Origin: Thermohalobaculum sp039180675
GTDB lineage: Bacteria; Pseudomonadota; Alphaproteobacteria; Rhodobacterales; Rhodobacteraceae
DNA: 64,000 nt
NCBI GenBank assembly: GCA_039180675.1
Contig: JBCDDC010000003.1
Coordinates: 159,122-223,121 of the forward strand
Direction of reading: 5' to 3'
The translations under genes and the position numbers were made by a program. The notes beneath the pieces are model-generated. The model had not been told where the DNA came from and ran no database searches. It saw only the letters and a list, made by a program, of their open reading frames with translations. Positions within the stretch are counted from its first letter, which is position 1. Each line of letters begins with the position of its first letter. Shown here piece after piece: positions 8,310-16,316 of this stretch.

Positions 8310-10130
8310 ATGATGTTTCAGAACTTTGACGTGGGTTCGGACCCGGAAGCGAGCGCGGGCCGGGTCTCGCGGCTGCGTGAGCGGATCGAGCGCAAGGGCC
8401 TCACCGGGCTGATCGTCCCCCGGCAGGATGCTCATCAGGGCGAGACGGTTGCACCCTGCGATCAGCGTCTGCCTTGGCTCACGGGCTTCACGGGGTCTGC
8501 AGGGGCGGCTCTGATCCTGCTCGATCAGGCCCAGATGTTCGTCGACGGGCGCTACACGCTCCAGGCACGCAGGCAGTGTGACCCGTCGATCTTTGACATT
8601 GTCCCTGTCCATGAGACCTCGATGGCTAAGTGGCTCGAGGCGGAAAGCAAAGCGGGTGACGTGATCGGGATCGACCCCTGGCTGCATGGGCGAGACGAGG
8701 TCGAGAAGCTGCGCGCCGCGTTGGAGGCCGCCGATGCGCGCCTCAGCCTGACACCCGAGAACCTCGTCGATGCGGTCTGGGACGACCGGCCACCGCCCCC
8801 TGGCGGTGCCGTGCGGATCCACCCGGCAGCCGTGGCGGGTGAGACCGCTGGCGACAAACGTCAGAGGATCGGTGCGGAAGTCTCATCCGAGGGTGCGGAT
8901 GCAGCATTTCTGAACCTGCCCGATTGCCTCGCTTGGCTCTTGAACATCCGTGGAAGCGACCTGGCGCACTCACCCGTCGCGCTCGGTTTCGGGCTTCTGC
9001 ATGCGGATGGCGCCCTCAACCTCTACATGGATCCCGACAAGTTTGACGGTCAGGTGCGGGAGCATCTTGGGAATGAGGTGATGGTCGAGCCGATCGCGAA
9101 ACTGAATGACCTCTGGTCGGCCATGTCGGGCAAGAAGGTCCTGCTCGACCGGGCCACGGCGCCGTTCCACGTGGCAGAGTGTCTTGAGAATGCAGGGGCC
9201 GAGGTGACTTGGGGGGATGACCCGTGCACGGCTGCGAAGGCGCAGAAGAACCAGGCGGAACTCGACGGGATGCGCCAGGCACATCTTCTGGACGGTGCCG
9301 CGTTGGTGCGGTTCCTTCACTGGCTGGATATGCAGCCTGAGGATTTAGAGCTCACCGAAATCGATTGCGTGAAGAAGCTCGAAGGTTTCCGCGCCGAGGC
9401 CGGGATCGAGGATATCTCTTTCGATACGATCTGCGGCGCTGGTCCCCATGGCGCGATCATCCACTACCGGGTCAACCGGGAGACGAACCGCACGCTGGTA
9501 CGTGGAGAGAGCGTTCTGATCGACAGCGGTGGCCAGTACCCGACCGGCACAACAGACATCACGCGCACGGTGGCATTCGGGCCGGTTGATCCGGCAGTGA
9601 GGGCGCCGTTCACGCAGGTCCTGACCGGCATGATCGCGCTCAGCCAGGCGCGCTGGCCCGAGGGGCTCGCGGGGCGGGATCTGGACCCGATCGCCCGTGC
9701 AGCACTCTGGCGGGCCGGGCGCGACTACGCCCACGGCACTGGCCATGGCGTGGGCGCGTGCCTGAATGTCCACGAGGGGCCGGCCTCGATCTCGAAACGT
9801 GGGAACGTGGCACTCAAGCCCGGAATGATCCTCTCGAACGAGCCCGGCTACTACCGCGAGGGCGCCTTCGGGATCCGGATCGAGAACCTTGTCGCAGTCA
9901 CCCCGCCCGCGCCCGTCGATGGCGGGGACAAGCCGATGCTGGGTTTCGAGACACTGACATTCTGCCCGATCGACCGGCGGCTCATCGACCGGACCCTGAT
10001 GGCCGCTGACGATATTGCGTGGCTCGATGACTATCATGGAGAGGTGCTTGAGAAACTGAGCCCGCATCTGGATGAGGAAACCAACGACTGGCTCACTGCC
10101 GCCTGTGCACCGCTTTTGAAGGAGAGTTGA
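8310..10130 (+). CDS. pepP: Aminopeptidase P family protein (Xaa-Pro aminopeptidase, M24B)
   Basis: This 606-residue protein has the three-domain layout of the large aminopeptidase P type: two creatinase-like N-terminal domains, then an M24 pita-bread domain from about residue 310. Dinuclear metal ligands are visible as Asp in 'TGTTDITRTVAFG', His in 'GTGHGVGACLNVHEG', Glu in 'ILSNEPGYY' and Glu in 'GIRIENLV'. It should remove an N-terminal residue preceding proline in the cytoplasm. The stop codon abuts the ATG of the DUF427 gene, so the two are co-translated. An ATG one codon later (8313) is an equally possible start. Confidence 0.93.
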   Translation: MMFQNFDVGSDPEASAGRVSRLRERIERKGLTGLIVPRQDAHQGETVAPCDQRLPWLTGFTGSAGAALILLDQAQMFVDGRYTLQARRQCDPSIFDIVPVHETSMAKWLEAESKAGDVIGIDPWLHGRDEVEKLRAALEAADARLSLTPENLVDAVWDDRPPPPGGAVRIHPAAVAGETAGDKRQRIGAEVSSEGADAAFLNLPDCLAWLLNIRGSDLAHSPVALGFGLLHADGALNLYMDPDKFDGQVREHLGNEVMVEPIAKLNDLWSAMSGKKVLLDRATAPFHVAECLENAGAEVTWGDDPCTAAKAQKNQAELDGMRQAHLLDGAALVRFLHWLDMQPEDLELTEIDCVKKLEGFRAEAGIEDISFDTICGAGPHGAIIHYRVNRETNRTLVRGESVLIDSGGQYPTGTTDITRTVAFGPVDPAVRAPFTQVLTGMIALSQARWPEGLAGRDLDPIARAALWRAGRDYAHGTGHGVGACLNVHEGPASISKRGNVALKPGMILSNEPGYYREGAFGIRIENLVAVTPPAPVDGGDKPMLGFETLTFCPIDRRLIDRTLMAADDIAWLDDYHGEVLEKLSPHLDEETNDWLTAACAPLLKES

Positions 10131-10466
10131 ATGACGGAAATCACCATCGAACCCGCAAACGGAATGGTCGTGGTCCGTGCCGGAGGCGCAGTGATCGTCG
10201 AGAGCAGCGATGCGGTGATTCTGCGGGAGTCAGGCTACGACCCGGTCTACTACTTTCCGCGCGAGGATGCTTCGATGTTCCTCGATGCTTCGGCCAAGCG
10301 GACCACCTGCCCGCACAAGGGCGAGGCGAGTTACTTCCACATCGTCACGAAATCCGGCCCGATCGAGGATGCCGCCTGGTCTTATGAGACACCGATCAAC
10401 GGGATGGAGGTGATCAGGGAGCGCATCGCCTTCGGGCACGAAAAGGTCGCTGTAGAGGAACTCTGA
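10131..10466 (+). CDS. DUF427 domain-containing protein
   Basis: The 111-residue protein matches the compact DUF427 fold: 'DPVYYFPREDASMFLD' is followed by 'KRTTCPHKGEASYFHI' and a C-terminal 'ERIAFGHEKVAVEEL'. The conserved His and Cys in 'TCPHKG' are characteristic. It starts directly at the pepP stop (TGAATG). Members are small cytoplasmic proteins without an assigned reaction; context adds only coupling to peptide turnover. Confidence 0.88.
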   Translation: MTEITIEPANGMVVVRAGGAVIVESSDAVILRESGYDPVYYFPREDASMFLDASAKRTTCPHKGEASYFHIVTKSGPIEDAAWSYETPINGMEVIRERIAFGHEKVAVEEL

Positions 10467-10609
10467 CCGAGCTAGCTCTCGTGGCTTCTGCTTATGCGTG
10501 GAACCTGGCGCCCGATAATTCTTCACTCGTAGTCGAAGCGATCGGCCTTTGGATCGCTGCTTTCGCCCGCATCGCTTCAACCTGATGGAGACGTTGGAAA
10601 CGGCGCTCC

Positions 10610-10813
10610 CTAGCGCTCTCTGCCAGCTCTGAATCGGGAGCAGTTAGGGCTCACAAACAGCGGATCACGTCCGACGCAATTGACGAAAAGGCGGTCCTCG
10701 GCGGTTTCGACCTGACGAAGTGGCGGGCGTTGAAACGGAGCTTGTTTCTGGGTGCAGGCCGTTACCGCGACAAGGGTTAAGGGCAGGATCAGGGACAGGA
10801 GCACCTTCTTCAT
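10610..10813 (-). CDS. Small putative lipoprotein
   Basis: The 67-residue product begins 'MKKVLLSLILPLTLVAVTAC', a lipoprotein signal with the lipobox V-T-A-C at residues 17-20. The mature part is short and contains two more cysteines ('FVNCVGRDPLFVSPNCS'). Start 10813 is chosen because it opens the signal; an in-frame codon five residues upstream adds nothing. No function can be assigned. Neighbours are DUF427 (convergent) and a haloacid dehalogenase on the same strand. Confidence 0.7.
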   Translation of the reverse strand: MKKVLLSLILPLTLVAVTACTQKQAPFQRPPLRQVETAEDRLFVNCVGRDPLFVSPNCSRFRAGRER

Positions 10814-10958
10814 TTGCGCGTTGCCCAAACTTGTCCGTGAGCTGTCTGTCTCATTGTAAGCCCTTCGAGCTTATTCCCCTTCATAGGTGGAGAGTAGCAG
10901 GCGCACACCGGGCGTAGCCAGAGGGTGGCGGATCTTGTGATCTTGGTACCTTCATCGA

Positions 10959-11681
10959 TTATCGACCAGAGACCTCCGCGCGATGTGCCTCAACGAGCTC
11001 TGCCATCGAATTGAAGCGGAAATCCACCTCAGGCATCTCGCCAGGATCGCGCGTTGCGCCGAACCCTTTCTGATCGTGGCGGCGATAGATCCAGGCGTTT
11101 GCGAGGCCGAACTGCTTCGCCGGTTGATGGTCGTGGAAGAGGCTCTCGGCCGTGTGCAGAATATCGTCCTTCCGCAGGCCGTGCCTGGCAAGCTGCGCGA
11201 GCATGTACTCGAAATTCCCGGGTGAGGGTTTGTAGGCCCCGCAATCCTGCGCCGTGTAGACCATGTGAAAGGGCTGGCCGAGTTTGGCGTTGGAGCCCTC
11301 GAAGCTCTGATTATCAACATTCGACAGGACGATCAATTTGAAATGCTGGCGCAGATAGGCAAGGGCCTCAGCACTGTCTGGAAACGCGGGCCATGCGGGG
11401 ACCGAAGCGCCATAGGTCTGGCACTCCGCCCATGTGACGCGGATGCCCCATTCCTCCGCCAGGCGCTTGTAGACCTGCGCCAGCACGTCCGGGTACAGCT
11501 TCGCCGACGTCTGCGCCTGTGTCGTGCTTTCGTGATAGGCGTGCGCTTCGAGGATCTGATCCCGTGTGAGCCCCGGTACGCGGCTGGTCAGAGGCGCCAG
11601 ACCTGCGATCATGCCCGACTCCCAGTCGATCAGCGTTCCGTAGACATCGAATGTCAGCGCTTTGAATTCGCTCAGTTGCAT
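10959..11681 (-). CDS. Haloacid dehalogenase type II-like hydrolase
   Basis: The 240-residue protein is a HAD-superfamily member of the L-2-haloacid dehalogenase type. Motif I is 'FDVYGTLIDWE' (nucleophile Asp near residue 10), motif II is 'IVLSNVDN' and the motif III lysine lies in 'GAYKPSPGNFEY'. The usual acidic motif near 'ESLFHDHQPAKQFGL' is HD-type, as in type II dehalogenases. It may dehalogenate 2-haloacids or act on another small phosphate or acid substrate. The long upstream frame is dropped because homology begins at 'MQLSEFKALTFD'. Confidence 0.85.
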   Translation of the reverse strand: MQLSEFKALTFDVYGTLIDWESGMIAGLAPLTSRVPGLTRDQILEAHAYHESTTQAQTSAKLYPDVLAQVYKRLAEEWGIRVTWAECQTYGASVPAWPAFPDSAEALAYLRQHFKLIVLSNVDNQSFEGSNAKLGQPFHMVYTAQDCGAYKPSPGNFEYMLAQLARHGLRKDDILHTAESLFHDHQPAKQFGLANAWIYRRHDQKGFGATRDPGEMPEVDFRFNSMAELVEAHRAEVSGR

Positions 11682-11837
11682 CGGCTGCTCCCTCAATCGC
11701 CGTGGGTCGGGCGGGTTTACATGCAGGCTGCCCGGGTCGCGCGAGCGCGCGTGCAATTTACCGACTGTCTGATTGACAATGCCGACTAGAATGATCAGCT
11801 ATCGGTAGAAAGCGTTCCATCATACGGAAAGAAGCTC

Positions 11838-12203
11838 ATGATCGTCTGCTCCTGCACAGGTATCTCCGACCATGAGATACGCGCCGTTATCGAAGCGATG
11901 CGGGCGGCCGATCAACATACACTGATCACACCTGGAAAAGTGTATCGCGCGCTAGGGAAAAAGGCGGATTGCGGTGGCTGCATCCGGCTTTTTGTTGACA
12001 CGATCTGGAATCATTCTAATTTCGCTCACATCTGGAATGATTCTAAAAAGCGGTCTCCGCCGGATCTGACGACACCAACTAGCCAGCAAAAGGGCCAGCC
12101 ACATGAAAGGCGACGCAAAAGTCATCGAGTACCTCAACAAAGCGCTCAGAAGCGAGCTGACAGCCATCAACCAGTATTGGTTGCACTACCGGCTGCAGAG
12201 TGA
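11838..12203 (+). CDS. bfd: Bacterioferritin-associated ferredoxin-like [2Fe-2S] protein (3' end unusual)
   Basis: Residues 1-55 match the Bfd-like [2Fe-2S] domain, with cysteines C4, C6, C45 and C48 in the C-x-C ... C-x-x-C pattern. Bfd reduces bacterioferritin-stored iron so that it can be released. The reading frame does not stop after the domain. It continues through the operator-like region and about 100 bases into bfr in another frame, to a stop at 12203. The tail is basic and low in homology, and contains a repeated 'IWN-x-S' that merely reflects the duplicated boxes below it. The tail may be real, or the original stop may have been lost. Confidence 0.72.
   Translation: MIVCSCTGISDHEIRAVIEAMRAADQHTLITPGKVYRALGKKADCGGCIRLFVDTIWNHSNFAHIWNDSKKRSPPDLTTPTSQQKGQPHERRRKSHRVPQQSAQKRADSHQPVLVALPAAE
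12003..12019. promoter_or_regulatory. Irr-type iron control element, copy 1
   Basis: ATCTGGAATCATTCTAA is a near-palindrome of the TxGAAnnnTTCTA type, resembling the iron control element bound by Irr/Fur-family regulators in alphaproteobacteria. It lies 84 bp before bfr, a classic Irr target. A nearly identical copy follows 27 bp downstream. Irr binding is inferred from motif and context. Confidence 0.6.
12030..12046. promoter_or_regulatory. Irr-type iron control element, copy 2
   Basis: ATCTGGAATGATTCTAA differs from the first copy at a single central base and is followed by AAAAG. The two copies are direct repeats 27 bp apart, about 2.6 helical turns, and both fall inside the bfd reading frame. 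They probably control a bfr-specific promoter internal to the pair of genes. Confidence 0.6.
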
Positions 12204-12594
12204 TTGGGGCTTCACCAAGATTGCACAGAAATCGCGTGAGGAAAGCATCGAGGAGATGCAGCACGCGGACAAGTTCGTGGACCGGATCATCTTCCTGGAA
12301 GGGTTCCCTAATCTGCAAACCCTCGACCCGCTTCGCATCGGACAGACGCTGAAGGAGACGCTCGAATGCGATCTCGCGGCAGAGACCGAGGCGCGCGATC
12401 TCTACCGGGAAGCGGCGGAGTATGCCCGGTCGGTCGGGGATCTGCCGTCCAAACAGCTTTTTGAGGAGACGATGGCGGACGAGGAAGGCCATATCGACTT
12501 CCTCGAGACCCAGCTTGATCTGATGGAGAAGATCGGCGAGGCCAACTACGGTATGCTCAACGCGTCGCCAGCCAACGCGGAAGAGGTCGCCTGA
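12103..12594 (+). CDS. bfr: Bacterioferritin
   Basis: The 163-residue four-helix subunit has every hallmark of heme-binding bacterioferritin. Heme ligand Met52 is in 'SIEEMQHADKF'. Ferroxidase ligands are Glu18, Glu51, His54, Glu94, Glu127 and His130. Twenty-four subunits form a cytoplasmic shell that oxidises and stores iron. It sits directly behind a Bfd-type ferredoxin frame, its usual partner, and behind two Irr-like boxes, so iron-dependent control is likely. It ends 3 bp before the convergent ClC gene. Confidence 0.97.
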   Translation: MKGDAKVIEYLNKALRSELTAINQYWLHYRLQSDWGFTKIAQKSREESIEEMQHADKFVDRIIFLEGFPNLQTLDPLRIGQTLKETLECDLAAETEARDLYREAAEYARSVGDLPSKQLFEETMADEEGHIDFLETQLDLMEKIGEANYGMLNASPANAEEVA

Positions 12595-12597
12595 CCC

Positions 12598-14265
12598 TCA
12601 AGTGTGTTCCTCGCGCAGTGATGCCTCAAGCGCGCGGGAATATGCTTTGTAGGCATCTCCCCTGAACAGGACGCCGATGACTTCAGGGTCGTCGGCGTCC
12701 GGGCTGCCACTGATGATCGGTATGAAGATCTGGCGCGTCTGGTCGAACATAGGCAAGGCGACGTCGAGCGTTCCGTTCGAAGTCAGGTAGAGCCCTTTCG
12801 AGATAAGGTCCGCGCAAACTGCCTTGCGCACCCGCCTGTCGCCGACCCGCATGAGGCCGATGACCGGGACGGTTGCGGCCAGATAGCCTTGCGGGCCATC
12901 CGAGAGCATCAGCCCGGCCTTCTCAAGCTGCGTCAGGAAGAAGCTGCGCGTGCCCATCTGGTCGGCAACGATCGAGGCGACGGAGACGGCGATCATCACC
13001 GCAATCGCAACCTGGAAATCGCCGGTCAATTCGAAGACGATCAGCGTGGTGGAAATCGGAGAGCCGATAACGGCGCCGGCAACGGCCCCAAGCCCCGCAA
13101 GCGCGTAAAGCCCCTGGCTGCCCGAAACAGTGGGGAGCAGCTCCGTCGCAATCTCGCCGAATGCGCACCCCGTCAGCGCACCGATCATCAGTGCGGGGGC
13201 AAAGACGCCACCGCCCATATGCCCGGTGATCGTTATCGCGACCGCAATCACCTTTATGATCGCGAAGATCACCGCATCCCAGAAGCCGAGCTGCGTCGTG
13301 AGCGCGAGCGCCGTCGTCTCATATCCAACGCCGATGATGTGCGGGAACTCCAGCGCAAGAAGCCCCAGGAAAGCGCCCGCAACCGCCGGTCTCAGCGAAT
13401 TGCGGATCCGGAGCGTTTTCTGGACCCGGTCCCCAATTGTCTGAGCCAGAAAAATTCCCCGAATCGAAAGTACGGAGACGACACCGCACACGATCCCCAG
13501 GATCAGAAAGGCCGGCAGCTCCCAATAGAACTCGACCGTGTGGGCAGGCAGTGTGAACTCGGTGATGTCGCCCAGATGGATCTGGCTGACCACCGCCCCT
13601 GCAACGGCGGCGATGACGACCGGGCCAAAGGCATGGAGGGCATAGTGGCGAAGGACGACCTCCATCGCGAAAAGGGCACCGGCGAGCGGTGCGTTGAAGC
13701 TTGCCGAGACCGCGGCGGCAGCGGCACAGCCCAGGATATCCCGGGATGTGACGCCGGAGGCGTTCATCCGTTCCGATACCCAGCTCGACATCACCGCGCC
13801 AAGGTGAATCGCAGGCCCCTCGCGGCCCGTGGACCCGCCGGTCGACAGGGTGACGAGAGCAGCCGCGGCGGAGGCAAGACCCGGCGCGCGCTCGATCTTC
13901 CCGCCACGGACGGCCGCCGCCTGGATCACATCCGCCACCCCGCGCGCTTTGCCGTCTGGGGTGAAGCGGGTCAGGATCTGGCCCACAACGAGCCCGCCCA
14001 CGATTGGCATGATCAGGACGAGGTACCAGGGCAGGGCGGCGGCGACCGAGTGAATCATTTCGTCATCGGCGCCGTAGAACAGTGTCTGAAGCCATGAAAT
14101 TCCGAACCGGAATCCCAGCGTCGCATAACCTGTCGCAATCCCGAGAAGCACCGCAATCGGCCAGAGAAGGGGCAGCGAGGCCAGAACTTTGCGCGTAGGA
14201 GTCATTGCTGCGCGCACCCTCACACGCAGACTGTGTGTTTTCCTCGGCTTGGTTTGGTCCGCCAT
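12598..14265 (-). CDS. ClC-family chloride channel/exchanger
   Basis: The 555-residue integral membrane protein contains the ClC signature 'GREGPAIHLGAV' with the gating glutamate, and the third filter motif 'GGGVFAPALMIGA'. The first filter motif is diverged ('ARGVADV' in place of the usual GSGIP). The retained gating Glu fits a Cl-/H+ exchanger or gated channel. After about residue 450 there is a cytoplasmic tail that resembles a degenerate CBS pair ('VIGLMRVGDRRVRKAV', 'VIGVLFRGDAY'). Possible roles are acid resistance or charge balance. Confidence 0.92.
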   Translation of the reverse strand: MADQTKPRKTHSLRVRVRAAMTPTRKVLASLPLLWPIAVLLGIATGYATLGFRFGISWLQTLFYGADDEMIHSVAAALPWYLVLIMPIVGGLVVGQILTRFTPDGKARGVADVIQAAAVRGGKIERAPGLASAAAALVTLSTGGSTGREGPAIHLGAVMSSWVSERMNASGVTSRDILGCAAAAAVSASFNAPLAGALFAMEVVLRHYALHAFGPVVIAAVAGAVVSQIHLGDITEFTLPAHTVEFYWELPAFLILGIVCGVVSVLSIRGIFLAQTIGDRVQKTLRIRNSLRPAVAGAFLGLLALEFPHIIGVGYETTALALTTQLGFWDAVIFAIIKVIAVAITITGHMGGGVFAPALMIGALTGCAFGEIATELLPTVSGSQGLYALAGLGAVAGAVIGSPISTTLIVFELTGDFQVAIAVMIAVSVASIVADQMGTRSFFLTQLEKAGLMLSDGPQGYLAATVPVIGLMRVGDRRVRKAVCADLISKGLYLTSNGTLDVALPMFDQTRQIFIPIISGSPDADDPEVIGVLFRGDAYKAYSRALEASLREEHT

Positions 14266-14331
14266 CTGAGCGGCCTCGATATCCTCGCGTACGTTAAGGA
14301 TACTCTCAAACTACGGTTAAGGGAATCCCTC

Positions 14332-14847
14332 TTAACCCTTGCGCCGGATACCGATTGCTGCACCGACACGCGGATGCCGAGGCAACTCGCTCTGAGCGGC
14401 CGTCAGCGCCAAGATCCTCTGCGTGGCATCGTCCGGGTAGGGCACCGATCGGCGCGCGACAAGATCCACGTTCATGGAGATGCTTTCGTAGGTCGCGGCC
14501 TCGTTCCCGCTCGCCACGCTCCGCATTACCACGAAGAAGTGAATGCGTTTATGATCGGAATCGAGGATCTGGAAATCACAGGTGAACTCTTCGTCGAGTT
14601 TGAGCTCACTCAGATAGTGAAGCTGGCTCTGCAACGCCATCGGCCCCATCTTCTGCACGCGCGCCTGCTCTTCGCCGACGCCCAGAACCTCGTCGAAGAC
14701 CTCATCGAGCGCGCGGTCGAAAGCCATGGTGTAGTAGGCAACGTTCATGTGGCCGTTATAATCGATCCATTCCGGCAGCACCTTTTGCGCTCTCGTTCGG
14801 ATCGGTTTCGCCTCGAAGGTGGTGGGATAGGGCATACGGCTCTCCAT
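14332..14847 (-). CDS. Hotdog-fold thioesterase family protein
   Basis: The 171-residue protein shows the 4HBT hotdog pattern: 'EWIDYNGHMNVAYYTMAFDRALDEV' marks the conserved D/N-G-H-x-N region, followed by 'SQLHYLSELKLDEEFTCDF' and 'HFFVVMRS'. Proteins of this subgroup are often annotated as carnitine-metabolism or acyl-CoA thioesterases. The start at 14847 (MESRMPYP) is chosen over a codon further upstream that lacks homology; MPYP four codons later is also possible. It diverges from the FAD-linked oxidase, with 70 bp between starts. Substrate unknown. Confidence 0.82.
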   Translation of the reverse strand: MESRMPYPTTFEAKPIRTRAQKVLPEWIDYNGHMNVAYYTMAFDRALDEVFDEVLGVGEEQARVQKMGPMALQSQLHYLSELKLDEEFTCDFQILDSDHKRIHFFVVMRSVASGNEAATYESISMNVDLVARRSVPYPDDATQRILALTAAQSELPRHPRVGAAIGIRRKG

Positions 14848-14917
14848 CTGACTTGCCGGGAGCCTTAGTTCCGCTAATCTGCCACGAAAACAAGACACTT
14901 GGCCGCCGGAGGAACCA

Positions 14918-16294
14918 GTGAGCATCGACAGCGCGATAGAAGCATTGGCCCCGCATTTCGGCGACCGCCTGAGCCGTGCCGATGGCGTGCGCGAAACCTA
15001 TGGCCGAAACGAGGCCTGGTATCCCGTCACCCCGCCCGACGCTGTCATCTGGCCCGAGACGACCGAGGAGGTCGCGCTTGTCGCCAAGACCTGCAACGAA
15101 CATGGCTGCCCGATCATCGCCTGGGGTGCGGGCACCTCGCTCGAGGGGCATATCGTGCCTGTCCAAGGCGGCATCACACTCTCCTTCGATCGGATGAAGA
15201 AGATCCTCGATATCCATAACGAGGATATGGACGCGGTCGTCCAGCCCGGAGTGACTCGTCATCAGTTGAACGAGGAGTTGCGCGCGACTGGCCTGTTCTT
15301 CCCCATCGATCCTGGTGCTGACGCCTCGCTCGGCGGCATGGCCTCGACCCGCGCATCAGGTACTTGCGCCGTGCGCTACGGCACGATGCGCGAGAGCGTG
15401 ATGGCGCTGGAGGTTGTGATGGCGGATGGCCGCATCATCCGCACCGGGTCACGCGCGCGGAAGGCCTCGAACGGCTATGATCTCACCAAGCTGTTCGTCG
15501 GATCCGAAGGAACGCTCGGGATCATAACGGAACTGACCGTGCGCCTGCATGCTCAGCCCGAAGCCGTCTCGGCGGCGATTTGCGGGTTCGAAAGCCTCGA
15601 GGGTGCGATCTCGACCGTAATGCAGACGATGCAGATGGCCATTCCGGTCGCGCGGATCGAACTCGTCGATGAACTCGCGATCAAGGCGATCAATGCCTAC
15701 AACGATTACGAGATGCACGAGGGTCCGCATCTCTTCGTCGAGTTCCACGGCTCCGAGCAATCCGTCGCTGAGCAGGCTGAGATTGTCGGCGCGATCTGCG
15801 AGGAGAACGGCGGGACAGGCTTTGAATGGGCGACCCAGCAGGAAGACCGTAACCGGCTCTGGTCCGCGCGGCACAACTTCTATTACGCGATCAAGCAGAT
15901 GTTCCCGGGACGCACTGGCTATAATACTGATGCCTGCGTCCCGATCTCACGCCTGCAGGAGTGCATTCTGGAGAGCTGGGACGACCAGAAGGACAGCGGA
16001 CTGAACTCGGTTCTGATTGGCCATGCCGGGGACGGAAACTTTCACCTGAGCTACATGGTCGATCCGGATGACCCGGAGGATATCGACAAGGCCAAGGCGC
16101 TGGCCGACCGGCTGTCCGAGCGCACGATCCGGATGGGAGGCACCGTCTCTGGCGAGCATGGTATCGGGATCGGCAAGCGGAAATTCATGGCCGAAGAGCA
16201 TGGCATGGGCGCGTGGGAACTGATGGGCGAGATCAAGCGCACCTTCGATCCGTCTGGCATTCTCAACCCAGGAAAGCTGGTCCCGGGGAACTGA
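14918..16294 (+). CDS. FAD-linked oxidase, D-lactate dehydrogenase/GlcD-like
   Basis: The 458-residue flavoprotein has a PCMH-type FAD domain: 'WGAGTSLEGHIVPV' and 'DPGADASLGGMASTRASG' contact FAD. It is followed by the FAD-oxidase C-terminal domain with 'LIGHAGDGNFHLSYM' and 'GTVSGEHGIGIGKRKF'. This layout fits cytochrome-linked D-lactate dehydrogenase, although GlcD (glycolate oxidase) is close. No GlcE or GlcF neighbour is present, which favours a single-subunit dehydrogenase. It starts at GTG (14918) behind GGAGGA. Confidence 0.88.
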   Translation: MSIDSAIEALAPHFGDRLSRADGVRETYGRNEAWYPVTPPDAVIWPETTEEVALVAKTCNEHGCPIIAWGAGTSLEGHIVPVQGGITLSFDRMKKILDIHNEDMDAVVQPGVTRHQLNEELRATGLFFPIDPGADASLGGMASTRASGTCAVRYGTMRESVMALEVVMADGRIIRTGSRARKASNGYDLTKLFVGSEGTLGIITELTVRLHAQPEAVSAAICGFESLEGAISTVMQTMQMAIPVARIELVDELAIKAINAYNDYEMHEGPHLFVEFHGSEQSVAEQAEIVGAICEENGGTGFEWATQQEDRNRLWSARHNFYYAIKQMFPGRTGYNTDACVPISRLQECILESWDDQKDSGLNSVLIGHAGDGNFHLSYMVDPDDPEDIDKAKALADRLSERTIRMGGTVSGEHGIGIGKRKFMAEEHGMGAWELMGEIKRTFDPSGILNPGKLVPGN

Positions 16295-16316
16295 TCCGCA
16301 AACGTACGATCCTGCC

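Noticed and set aside
11785..11797. Partial iron-box half-site upstream of bfd
   Set aside because: Only TAGAATGAT is present, without the matching second half; too weak to call.
12889..14097. 402-residue plus-strand frame
   Set aside because: It is antisense to the ClC transporter and composed of charged low-complexity residues.
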